Made by a program: the position numbers and the translations under genes
The notes under the pieces: model-generated
Databases searched by the model: none
The model's input: only the letters and a program-made list of their open reading frames with translations
What the model was told of the DNA's origin: nothing
In this document: positions 1 to 10,334 of the stretch, piece by piece
Position numbering within the stretch: the stretch's first letter is position 1
Layout of the letters: each line of letters begins with the position of its first letter
Source: Hyposmocoma kahamanoa
Taxonomy: Eukaryota > Arthropoda > Insecta > Lepidoptera > Cosmopterigidae
Assembly (NCBI RefSeq): GCF_003589595.1
Contig: NW_020653728.1
Span: 248,968 to 312,967, forward strand
Direction: 5' to 3'
Length of the DNA: 64,000 bases

Positions 1-2
1 TT

Positions 3-1031
3 ACGGAGACGCAAATACTCTGCCCGGCTGACAGCAGCTACTTGAATTACCCTGGCTATATGCTTGAAGAGTCCTTCAAAGCGAAAGCTGGGGTCTGCTT
101 GTTTGTCCGGGCAGATGTTTGCTGTCGCCGTCTGCGTCATTTGGAGGACCCCTCCTTCTCCATCCTTGGGGTACATGTCGACCTGGGCAGTCATTACCGT
201 GTCTACATGTGCCTCTACAGATCCCACCACGGCGACATGGAGACAACTCGTCTCATAGACCACCTTACTCGGGCGGCAGATGACGCGCAGGCGCAGTTTC
301 CTACAGCGGAATTGGTGTTTTTAGGGGACTTCAATGCTCACCACGAGTCGTGGTTAAGTTCCTCTAAAACTGACCATGCTGGAAGAACTGCCCACACATT
401 CGCTCTCACACACGATTTAACCCAACTGGTAAACCAGCCCACCCGGATACCAGATAGGGTTGGTGACGCGCCCTCTTTGTTGGACCTTCTGCTGACTTCT
501 CGCCCGGCTGGATATCGGGTGGAGGTCCAAGCTCCTCTGGGCACTTCGGATCACTGCTTGATATCCACTAAAGTGGCAACGTTACTGCCACCACCACCTA
601 CTGTGGCTAAACGCCGCATTTGGCATTATGCGTCGGCAGATTGGGACGGTATGCGGGACTATTTTGCATTCGTTCCTTGGCGGCAGCGCTGTTTTAGTGA
701 GGTGGATCCAACAGCTAGCGCGACTGCCGTTGCTGATGAGATCCTAATCGGGATGGAATATTACATCCCGCATTCGGATGTCGTCAGTAAAGGGAGGCGC
801 AACCGCTGGTTCAACCGCGAGTGTGCTGTGGCTGTTGAGAACAAACAGACTGCATACCGCGCTTGGATCAAGGGTCGAGCTTCAGACGATCCCAATACGA
901 ACTCACTTAAAACAGCCTACAATAATGCCACCAGGTCTTGCAAAAGAGCGTACATCAGAGCGGATGCTCAGCGCGTCGCACGAGTTGGCCAAGAACTCCT
1001 GACGCATCCCACTGGTAGTCGTAGTTACTGA
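3..1031 (+). pseudogene. LINE A endonuclease domain (partial)
   Basis: Apurinic-type endonuclease that nicks target DNA for retrotransposition. The reading is open from the window edge; the first Met (42) is internal to the domain and not a true start. Seen: TETQ (catalytic Glu region), [11 protein letters not shown], a LDLLLTS block and LGTSDHCLI with the catalytic Asp-His pair, followed by a linker that ends at a TGA created at the deletion junction (1029-1031). Confidence 0.85.
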
Positions 1032-1037
1032 TATGAT

Positions 1038-1922
1038 ATGCTTCCACTTGAGAATATTCATTGTTATGCAGATGATAGCACTGTTCATGGGGGATATCAC
1101 GGATTCCCCGCAGCTGGGCGCGCCGATACTGACAGAGAGCGATCTAATCTTGTCGGTGAGCTCAATAGGATATTGGACCTCATCTCTGCATGGGGATCTA
1201 GAAATCTTGTTGAGTTCAACGCCAAGAAAACACAGATTAGCGCGTTAACAACAAAATTGTCGCCGTTCCTTCCCATGCCTTCTCTGATGAGCACAGTACT
1301 CTCACCTCAGAGCAGTTTTACCTTGCTCGGTATGGAAATCTGCTGTGATTTGAATCCAAGGAGCTACATCGAATCTGTGATCAAAACAGCCTCACGGAAA
1401 CTCGGAGTCCTGAACAAGGTGCGACGTTTTTTCACGCCGGACCAGTTATGCCTGCTGTACAAAACACAGGTCCGGTCTTGCGTTGAGTATTGTTCGCACT
1501 TGTGGGACGGCTCCGCCAAGTACCTACTCGATGCCTTGGATAAATTACAGCGTCGTGCTACTCGAATTATAGGCGACGAAGAGGTCTCATCACGCCTTGA
1601 ACCTCTGCAACTGCGTAGAGATGTTGCATCGCTTAGCGCCTTTTACCGCATGTACCATGGTGAGTGCTCTGAAGAGCTGTTCAACCTCATCCCCCCTTCC
1701 CCGTTCCTGCTCAGAAGCACGCGTGCTGGCTTTCTTAGTCACCGTTTCACTACCTGCCGCATTCCATCGCGTACTAAAAGGTTTGGTGGCTCCTTTCTCT
1801 GCCGCACGGTTGACAAATGGAACTCCCTTCCGGCACATGTCTTCCCTCCCTCTTATGATATGGGGTCCTTCAAACGAGGCGTGAAGAGGCATATTGTAGG
1901 CAGGCAGGGTGGAGGTGGCTAG
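1038..1922 (+). pseudogene. LINE A reverse transcriptase C-terminal part
   Basis: Begins at the catalytic YADD (RT motif C, about residue 11) and continues through the thumb and C-terminal region ([54 protein letters not shown]). RT motifs A and B are absent, so it is inactive. A 5'-truncated sister copy at 14126-14687 differs at four residues over 140, so the family was active recently. Confidence 0.85.
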
Positions 1923-1950
1923 TGCAGCGAGGGTTTCATCGCTGCACTAG
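1919..1950 (+). other. Stem-loop in LINE A 3' UTR
   Basis: A perfect 12-bp inverted repeat (arms 1919-1930 and 1939-1950, 8-base loop) begins at the stop codon. The copy at 14205-14236 has one change, converting a C-G pair to a T-G wobble, so pairing is kept. It may be the RNA structure recognised by the element's reverse transcriptase. Confidence 0.6.
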
Positions 1951-2031
1951 GTTCCTTCGCGTTTGGATACCACTTTCCACTTAACATCAGGTGGAGTGGA
2001 GTCATTTGCCTGTCATGTATAAAAAAAAAAA

Positions 2032-2575
2032 AGTGACAATGGTGGTGAATATGTTAAGTATAATTTTCAGAAATATTTAAAAGAAAATGGCGTATGTCAC
2101 CAAACAACAGTGCCATACTCACCGCAGCAAAATGGGGTTGCGGAACGAGCTAACAGGACTATAATGGAGAAGGTGCGTTGTATGCTTCAGGATGCGGGCC
2201 TAGACAAGCAATACTGGGCAGAAGCAGTTAATATAGCGATCTATATCAAAACCATGGCTGTCAAAGGTTGCACGCCAGAGGAAAAATGGACAAAGAATAA
2301 GGTAAAGCAAGCCTATGCTCATGAACACAAAAGAAATAAATTAGATCCTAAAGCTAAATATATCTTCGTTGGTTACTGTGAGGATACTAAGGGATGCAGT
2401 TTAATAAACCCTGAGGATCCTTAAAGATGTGTAAAGTCTAGAGTGTAACATTTATTGAAAAATGTTTTATAAAAGAAATGTCAAATGATAATCATCTTGA
2501 GTATTTATTTACACCAGTTGAAATAGTGAATAATGACAAATTACCTGCAAAGTGCCTCTAAGCGGATGATTACTT
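2032..2575 (+). pseudogene. Ty1/copia integrase fragment
   Basis: Open from 2032 to a stop at 2425: SDNGGEYVKYNFQKYLKENG, then VPYSPQQNGVAERANRTIME, and YWAEAVNIAIYI. This is the second half of a copia integrase core with the D of DNGGE and the E of GVAERANRT. The line from about 2425 to 2575 still resembles copia polyprotein but has stops. The upstream part is displaced by the LINE A insertion, whose poly(A) abuts it. LTRs are not visible. Confidence 0.85.
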
Positions 2576-2961
2576 CTTTTTTTAATAAAACTGGACACGT
2601 GGCTACTGTTGCTTTGGAGAATCGTTGTACCAGTATATAATAGTGTATAATAAATACAATATATTATAGTGATTGGTACACGACCATCTAATTCCCGGAA
2701 GTTATTGACAAACTCCGTAAAAATAACCGTAAACGCCGTATCATCTTGCACCACGATAATGCCAGTTCTCACACGGCCAGACAGACAAATGAATTTTCGA
2801 ACAACAACGTTGACCTAATGAGCCATCCCGCGTACAGTCCCGACCTGGCACCTTGTGACTTTTATTTATTTCCAAAAATTAAGAACCAGTTACGCGGTCA
2901 ACGACTTTCATCACCTGAAGAGGCAATCGAAGAGTGTATTTTAAGAAGTGTATTTTTGTAA
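2562..2961 (+). pseudogene. mariner transposase fragment
   Basis: Catalytic-core remnant: a GHVATVALENR block at about 2590-2625, a stop and an insertion, then KRRIILHHDNASSHTARQT and YSPDLAPCDFYLFPKIKNQL. The second and third catalytic Asp (HDN and PCD) are 34 residues apart, the DD34D signature. The N-terminal DNA-binding part is missing, and terminal inverted repeats were not found. Confidence 0.85.
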
Positions 2962-2994
2962 TGTATTTTTTTCTTATTCATTCTGGAAACTTAT

Positions 2995-3215
2995 AGTGCG
3001 GCCCACGTACAATCATAACAATGTAACAACGCACACACTCATACCCGCGCACTGGGGAAACCCTGTACCGCGGGTGCCAAGGACACACATAGGTAGACAA
3101 CCACTAATTACACCCAAACTCACGAGAGAAATAATTGGAGGCCATACAAATATTTCTCCCGCCTGGAAATCGAAGCCGGGACCTCTGCAAGGCAGTCTAT
3201 CATTGTAACCGTTAA
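2995..3215 (-). repeat. Possible tRNA-derived repeat remnant
   Basis: On the minus strand the segment starts with a B-box-like GGCTTCGATTTCC beside CTTGCAGAGG. This resembles the head of arthropod tRNA-derived SINEs. No second copy is in the window. Confidence 0.25.
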
Positions 3216-3305
3216 CCGTAACCACGGAGGCAGTTGAAGTAACAGTCATTGTTGGTATTTGATACATGATAATCACATTGTTATTAATAGTTATTGTAAT
3301 ATATA

Positions 3306-3424
3306 GTGAGATGGGTGGACGACATTGTCAAAGTTGCGGGCAGTGGATGGGTGAGATTAGCACAGGATCGTGATGAATGGCGCAAAGTACGAGAGGCCTA
3401 TACCCAGCAGTAGGTGAAATCGGG
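3306..3424 (+). pseudogene. LINE reverse transcriptase C-terminal fragment
   Basis: Reads VRWVDDIVKVAGSGWVRLAQ DRDEWRKVREAYTQQ, then a stop and VKSGYG. This R-W-x-DD-x10-A-x-DR-x-W-x4-EAY-x-QQ pattern is the extreme C-terminus of arthropod endonuclease-reverse transcriptases (RTE-like families). Related ends are at 15570-15745 and 16975-17215. Confidence 0.7.
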
Positions 3425-3524
3425 CTATGGATAATGAAGTTGAAATTGTTATTATAAATTTAGTTTTCCTAAACTACTTGAATTTTGAAATGTCCCGTGG
3501 ATGATATTGCTACTTACCTATCTG

Positions 3525-3701
3525 AGGGTCGTATTCCAGAACTGTACTCAATGCTCATGTCAGGATTTGAGCAGACTTGAGTATGATTTCAAGCACTGGA
3601 AATACTACCCTAATGGCAAGGACTTGAGTATGATTTTCAGTGCTCACTGCAATACTCAAGTCCTGACTTGAGTATTAAGTAGAGTTCTGGAATACGACCC
3701 T
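3525..3701. mobile_element. MITE with 19-bp terminal inverted repeats
   Basis: Termini AGGGTCGTATTCCAGAACT (3525-3543) and its perfect reverse complement (3683-3701) bound a 177-bp non-coding element. Inside, ACTTGAGTATGA occurs twice directly and ACTTGAGTATT again nearby in both orientations. No clear target-site duplication, so the superfamily is unassigned. Confidence 0.75.
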
Positions 3702-3812
3702 AAGTAACTTAGCATCCTTTGTTTTGGTCTTTCAACACAGTGCCTAAAGACAAATAGTAACAACAAACAACAACAAGTAAAGCCAGTGTAGGTAACTTTC
3801 AGTTTCTTATTT

Positions 3813-4577
3813 TTAATTGTAGTTGTTGACGCAATAGCTACCGAAAATCTTATTAATGGCTGCGACAAAGCCCTTTTCATCCAACCACAGCGGGTCGTTC
3901 GACGACGGTCGTGTGCTCGCAAACTCGATGCCTTCCTCCGCTGCTGCAAGGCGCATCACTTCTTCCACTCTTCTGCAAAGGGGTTTACATTAATCACCAT
4001 AGATAAGATTGACTTGTTTTGACGTCATAATATACCGAAGGTACATGCTGCCATCTATGAACAAATCCACACCACATAAAATTTCTCCTTGCGGTAATCA
4101 TAATAAAATTATGTACGGGAGCTTTACCGCGATCGCCAAACCGGTACCTGCCAAAATAGCAAACTATTTTTTTTTAATAAAAAACCAAGTCCAAGTCTAG
4201 CGATTCTAGTATCTGTTCTATTTTTCTAGACCTATTCATAGTCAATTGTAAAAAATTACACCAAAAATTTAAGTTGTGATCGTCACTAAAAAAGGAAAGA
4301 GTCTGAATTTCAATTTAAAGCTATTATTATTCGAAGTCTACAGACTATTTTGGTACTTTTGGTACTTAAGGAGTAGATGCACTGGACTTCAAAATTTATT
4401 TTGCGTTTCCCACTTCACCAGACACCATTACCTGTCAATGTCCTTTTCACGCTTGAATTTGTCCCCTGTCTTCTTGAAACAACGCCGCAACTTGCTCAGC
4501 ACCGCGGGGTTCATTTTATTCATCAACTGCCGCGCCAGGCACTCGTCCTCGTCCTCGCTAGTGCATAACACATTCAT
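3813..4577 (-). CDS. Unrecognised small protein, two-exon reading frame
   Basis: Two minus-strand blocks join in frame: 4577-4432 and 3972-3813. The donor is GACAG before GTAATG and the acceptor is CCCTTTGCAG; the split codon AG|A gives Arg. The product, if ATG 4577 is the start, is about 101 aa: an acidic SEDEDE patch, a basic stretch (KLRRCFKKTGDKFKREKDID), then RRVEEVMRLAAAEEGIEF, NDPLWLDEKGFVAAINKIFG and a TAA stop. Codon use is GC-richer than the flanks and there is no internal stop. It lies 3.9 kb downstream of otp on the same strand. It may instead be the 3' end of a longer gene: an acceptor-like CACTAG at 4560-4558 would place the exon edge at 4557 and remove the ATG. I recognise no family. 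Confidence 0.5.
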
Positions 4578-7500
4578 AGTAATAAAATATGTAGTCAATA
4601 ACAGAAATACTTACTCCATATACATACAACGAATATGTATATTATGCTACAAAATTATCTGCCATTATAGCCGCCTCTAGCAATTTGTGTAAGCATTCTC
4701 AAAAATTGAATTATACATACATACACTTCACACTGTTTTCCCATCAGGATTGGCAGGCAGACATAACCCTTCCACTTTATTTATCCTGTATATAAAATGG
4801 AAATGTTTCCATTTCAAGGAAAAACGATGGATTGATCGATGGAAAAAACTAAAATTGTAACTTCCTAAACTCAAATGAAAAGTTTTTATTTATAATGTTA
4901 TTACAATTGTACCCACCATGATATACTTTCATCATCGCTTTTCACTGAATAACTTTTCTCCACAATCTCAGAGCACTCGTCGTATAGCGATTTTTGAGAT
5001 TTTATAGACATCTTTAACTGTATACGCTCTCAGAATTATCCAACTTTAAAAACTATTTCGTTTGATCAATAACATTTCTTTAGCTATGAAATTATTAAAA
5101 ACAGCCCCACCTAACGGAAGTAGTTGGAACTATTGGTGGAGAGCGACAAATAAAAGTTTACAGCATTTTACCGTCTCAAAGTGAAATGAGTAGTTCTTTT
5201 TGGACCAGATAGATGGCGCAAAATGTACAATTTTCCATTTCGGATTCACATACACAGGGAGCATTTTTGCTATATTGAAAAACAATTTAGTGAGAAAGTA
5301 GCTTATATTGTAGTAACCATTACAGCATGACGTATGTTTGTTTCTTGCTTTTTTGTTTATTATTATATTACTATTACCTTGGTAATCATATAAACTTTTG
5401 TAATAAATTATTGTTAGTATTAGCATGAACCACCCTTGAGGACTGCAAAACAGCGTAATCGGGTATTTAGTACCTATTGGTATTTATTTATTTATTTATT
5501 TTATTTATGTCTTCAATACAAGAAACTTATAATTAGGAGAACAAGAAAAAAACAATGCGCATAAACCAATACAGGTTTTTCGCACATTGGTAAAAAGCTA
5601 TTTTTATGTAACTAATTTGTTTTAATCATTGGCGATTCCCTATACAATTCCCTCAAAATTACTCTAATTTTTAGTGATAACAAACAAATCAACTAGATGG
5701 CGCTTATTTCATAGATATTTATGGATACTGCCGGCAATTCTTATTTTGTTTAGGATTAGAGCTGTCTAACATGTCTACTCATAAGCGGTAATTTATATAA
5801 ATTAGATTTAACATACCATCTGTTGATATCTGCCAAAGTTCAGAAAATAATCTTAGCTCACGTTCAATATTTAAATAACATTACAAAGAAAAAAACCAAC
5901 TGCTAGTAATTCAAAAAGAAAGAGGAATTAATTGATATCCACGGCCATTTACATGACATAAACTACTTCCTAGCTATTGATCACCGCCACCTAGATATAA
6001 AGGCGGAATTTTTACCTTTTCAGAGTACGATCTGTAGGTAAATATGGAGATAAGTATCTACTTCTTTGGTTTTTTTTTTAATTCTATAAAAGCAACGTGT
6101 TGTGAGAAATGTGCATACCAAACGACAACAGTTTTAACAATCATTCTTTTGGACAAGGAAAAAGGAATTTGTCTAAAATCAAACACAGCCAATGAACAAT
6201 GGTCTATTTTATTTATTTATGTAAGTATGTATAATACTTATTCTATAGTAACTAGACGTAGGCTATACATACACAGGGCGAGCGAATCGTATCTCAATTT
6301 ATTATTTTCAATTTTAATATTTTAATAATAATGCTAGGTTGTTCACTCAGTCCTTTACTTACACTGAAACATTAGAAAACTATAAACACGAACACTAATC
6401 GAGAAATTCAGAATAGCAATGGAGATTTTTATTTATTATTAAAGAACATTTTTTATTGTTCTTCCGATATTGCAAAGTTATTATTAAGAACTTGGAGCAA
6501 AATTATACAAACGACTTTGGTGTTTTAAAATTGAAATGTCTACTTATAAACATAAAAATATGACCTAGGTTCTATGTTTAGTCCAAGATTGCAACGATAG
6601 TCCCGAAGTTCTTAAATACGTAAAATAAATCACATTAAAGTAACGGACGGAAGCAGCTTGCTGTTCACAAATATACCTAATGTATTGCGATTAAAATGTT
6701 AAAAATAATATATGAAAATACAAATTACCTAAAATAATATTTCCTTGAAACTGAAAATTATAAAGAGTTCTTGACGCTTCGGGACTGAAATCTACAAAAA
6801 GTAATTAGGAACTTTCAACCACATTTAATTAAAAATAACGAACAAAATGCAGTGGCCGCCAGTTTCCAAACATTATTTATTTTAATACCTAACTATACAT
6901 TGGTTTAGACAAAGTATACTTTGGATGACGACTCTTCACGTCGAATACTTTCATTATAAACTACAGTTTATAAAAAGCTATAGACCAAAACATACATTTA
7001 CGAAAATTAATATCATGTATTAAAATGATGCTTTGAAAAAAAATCTTTTCTTTTCCGAAGCACAGAATCGTTAATATAAGCACATTATTGCATAGCAGGA
7101 ATTATTTTACAATTTAAGAAAAATATAAAATAAAAGCGTCTTCCGAACATTTGAAATAAATTCTAAAAATTATTGTTAAGCTCCATATTTTCAAGCGATA
7201 GAGGACACAACGTGCTCCAAGAAAATAATATACAAGTTCGTATACTTTTGAAACACTATTTTTATTATAAAACCGTCCTAACCAAAAGGAAGATCGTTTT
7301 ATAGATTTTATTCTAGAACAATAAGTCTACAGTAAAATGGTGGAATGTCTCAACCTTACTAATAAGGAAAGGCGCATACGCTGATGTAGCCATTACCGTA
7401 TACGTTAACAGAATGCAACATTATCACCAAAAACTACTCTGCCTGAAAAATATACATTCACCGCAAACTAATTCTTAAGTCGTTGCTTGAGCTTGCTTGC

Positions 7501-8450
7501 CTTTTAACTCGTTAATGCATATATAATTGTACTTACGGTCACCTCCTACCTCTCACGACTCTAGATTGGTAAGACAAGGTAAACGGTAGGAGTTTTATTT
7601 CTAATTAATTTTGTACCAAATGTTTATATATTTTCGTTTACCTGTATGAATTTTTTCACCGAGAGAGGGAGCCGGAAATATTTACCTAGTTTGAACTCGT
7701 GTCTCCCATATTTAAGCTTTACCTATGTAAAAATTAAAAAAATAATGTATTTTTCGGGATGTTTTTGACCTAACAGGAAAAATCTACGATTTTCTTTTGG
7801 AATAAAAAATAATTTTGGATCTTTTTTTTAGCAATCCTATCGTAGCAATAGTCTTGTAAGATTATTTTGACAAATAAAAAATCTCCTAGAATAATGGTAT
7901 ACAGCGAACTTCGTAAGTACGTCATTACAATTCTAGTTACGTACTAATTAATACTTTATATACTTACGAATAAATAGCTTATACTAACCATAACTATGTT
8001 TTTATTGTACGTACGCGTATACATGTATTCTTGATACAGCTCACAAATTTAATGGAACTCTATATTTTTTAGTCACTATCCTGGATGCGTAAAGTTACCA
8101 TTAGGAGAGACAAAGTTGCACAACCAAAATACGGAGTTTTCGCAATTTCAATGAAAGGCCAAAAATTGTTAGGGATAGTCAGTCCAGGCCGTCATTCCAA
8201 CGCGAATGACGACCGATACTTCTTTACGAGAGAAACAAATCTGTGACATTAACAGTCGGAGATGACACTTCTTTCAAAGTTCTCAACGGCTTCAAACGGG
8301 GAACTGCCACTGGACAGTTGCGGCAGGACTGCAGAGCGATCCTCGAGGAAACGGGGGCCCGGTCGCCAACGGGACCGACGCCCTTCGCGGAGGCCTGCGG
8401 GGCTCGGCTGCGGCGGCGGTCGGAGGCTAGTGGTGCTGCGCGGGCGGCGG
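4578..8450. other. A/T-rich flank downstream of otp, no gene seen
   Basis: No supported coding sequence on either strand. A (TTTA)n tract at about 5478-5505 followed by TTTATGTC looks like the minus-strand 3' tail of a LINE remnant. The otp 3' UTR presumably occupies the part nearest 8450. Confidence 0.5.
8001..8006 (-). terminator. otp: Possible poly(A) signal downstream of otp
   Basis: An AATAAA (TTTATT on the plus strand) lies about 445 bp past the otp stop codon. It is one of several such hexamers in A/T-rich DNA, so it is only a candidate. Confidence 0.2.
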
Positions 8451-8581
8451 TCAGTAGACGGGGCTGTGCGCGTCGTAGTTGAGCTGCAGGTAGGGCGGGA
8501 TGGCGGCCGACAGCTCGGAGGCGCGGCGCCGCAGCGCGGCGATGCTGTGGCCGCGCCACACGTCGTCCTCGCCGTCCGCGC
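8451..8581 (-). CDS. otp: otp coding exon 8 (OAR motif and stop)
   Basis: Codes [20 protein letters not shown], then [20 protein letters not shown] and VY, TGA at 8453-8451. [12 protein letters not shown] is the OAR motif of paired-class proteins, about residues 289-300. It is separated from exon 7 by a 61-bp GC-rich intron (8582-8642) with GTGAGT donor and GCGCAG acceptor, and the frames are compatible only if that intron is removed. Confidence 0.9.
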
Positions 8582-10235
8582 CTGCGCCGCGGAGCGTGAG
8601 GCGGCGGCCGGCGCCGGCGCCGCCTCGCGCGGGGACACTCACCTGCGGCCGTGGGCGACGCGTTGTTGTTCGCGCAGTGCGCCATGTGCGGCGGCGTGGG
8701 CGAGCCCTCCAGCGGCCCGCCGCCCTGCTGCCCGCCGATGTTGTTGCAGTACGACATCATCGTGTCTCCTGCAGTCAGACAATCTTGTAGTGCCGCATCG
8801 ACGCGTCCTCGTGCCGGGCCGAACCGCCTCCGAGAGGAGTCTCTGTCGCCTTAATACATGTTCAATCTAAATTCCCAGACCTCGGCGTTCTGTAGTTTAC
8901 TGATCGTTTACGGATCAGTTCTGAAATAAATGATTGTTAGCGTTCGTATACGATCATTGTTCGTTCACGTTCATCCCTATTTACCGTTAACGCGAATGTC
9001 CCGAAGCAGATGCCGCTTCGTATCCTTCCGATTTAAAATCCTACACCATCAAGCCTGTGATCCGTTTCAACGTCTCACGCTACTGACTGAAAATGCAACA
9101 CAGGATCAAAAAGCAGCGACTTTTGCCTTCGATAGCAACAAAGTCACCACGAACTCACCGAGCGAGTTGAGCGGGTAATGAGTCTGGTAGGACTGCGAGG
9201 CGACGGAGCTGATGGGTAGCGCCGGGTTGAGGTCTGCGGCCAGCTGGGGAAGACCGCCAGCGCCGAAACCGCCCATCGACACGCCACCTTGCGATAGCTG
9301 ACCTAGACCTGCAATGGAAATAAATTTCTTTAGTGACGATATATAACCTTGGTAGGAGATACTCAAAGTACTGCCACCTTGTCTATTTCTGCCGCCAAGC
9401 AGTAATGTCAGCATTACTGTGTTCCGGTTTCGAAGGGTAAAGGATGCTGGTGAAATTACAGGCACATGGGACTTGTCAACTTATGCCTCAGGGTGACGGG
9501 CGCAGTAGCAGTACCGTTCAGATTCTCTGAGTGGCACTGCACCTCTTATGGACAGGGTGTAACTTACCATCAGGTGCACAACTTGTTCATCCCGTGGCTT
9601 AATATTATAAAAAAAGAAAAAAAGATATTTTATGATTTTTATGATATTTTAAAGAAAAAAATACTTACCGGCTGGCATAGACCAGGGCCGGTCCCCGAAC
9701 ACACCAGGACTACAAACGTCCCCGCCGAATGGTGGCAGCCCATGCGAGGGCAACAGCGCCCCAGGCGATCGGAACACATTGGTGCTCTTCTTGCGTTTCT
9801 TCCACTTCGCGCGACGGTTCTGGAACCACACCTGAGGAAGAAGAACATTTTTTCATCAAATCGCTAATAATATTACAAAAAATTATTCACGGGCGTTAAT
9901 TTAGACAAGCTCTGTTAATGATAACTCGTAATTCTGCCGCGCGTTTAGATAGAGCGAGGGAGAGCAAGTTACTGTTTCAATCTGAACATTGTAAGAGATA
10001 CATGATTAGATATAGAAGTAAGTAAGTAATTGCAGTGCCCTCACAGGGTATATGTTGGACCAAGTAATAATTTAAATATATATTTCATAATTGTAATAAA
10101 TTGTAATAATTAATGAAAATGCATTTGTGTAAAATGAATAATTAATTAAGTTATAACCATTGTAGTGCCCTTACAGGGTTTATGTGCTGGAAAACTATTA
10201 TGTTACACCCCCGTTTAACCACATAAAGCAATGAA

Positions 10236-10278
<43 letters not shown>

Positions 10279-10291
10279 ATNNNNNNNNNNA

Positions 10292-10334
<43 letters not shown>

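Larger units (their letters stand above)
1..2033 (+). mobile_element. Non-LTR retrotransposon, internally deleted copy (LINE A)
   Basis: The window opens inside an APE-type endonuclease domain (TETQ at 3-14; GDFNAHH at about 330; TSDH at about 545-556) that runs to 1031. The reading then resumes in the same frame at YADD (about 1068), so most of the reverse transcriptase fingers and palm are missing. The C-terminal RT region runs to the TAG at 1920-1922. The 3' UTR holds a 12-bp stem-loop and ends in a poly(A) at about 2020-2032. The layout and C-terminal motifs suggest the jockey group; I do not assign a clade firmly. It is inserted in a copia integrase gene. Confidence 0.88.

Noticed and set aside
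1590..1892. 100-aa antisense ORF, also present at 14263-14565
   Set aside because: It lies opposite the RT C-terminus in two copies of the same LINE; its conservation follows from the sense frame.
4276..4680. 134-aa plus-strand ORF
   Set aside because: Overlaps the better-supported minus-strand exon; no family resemblance and odd composition.
8224..8760. 178-aa minus-strand ORF with an Arg/Pro-rich tail
   Set aside because: It reads otp exon 7 correctly, then runs through the 61-bp intron and the wrong frame of exon 8.
8262..8870. 202-aa plus-strand ORF
   Set aside because: Shadow of the GC-rich otp exons 7 and 8 on the opposite strand; Arg/Ala-rich composition typical of such shadows.
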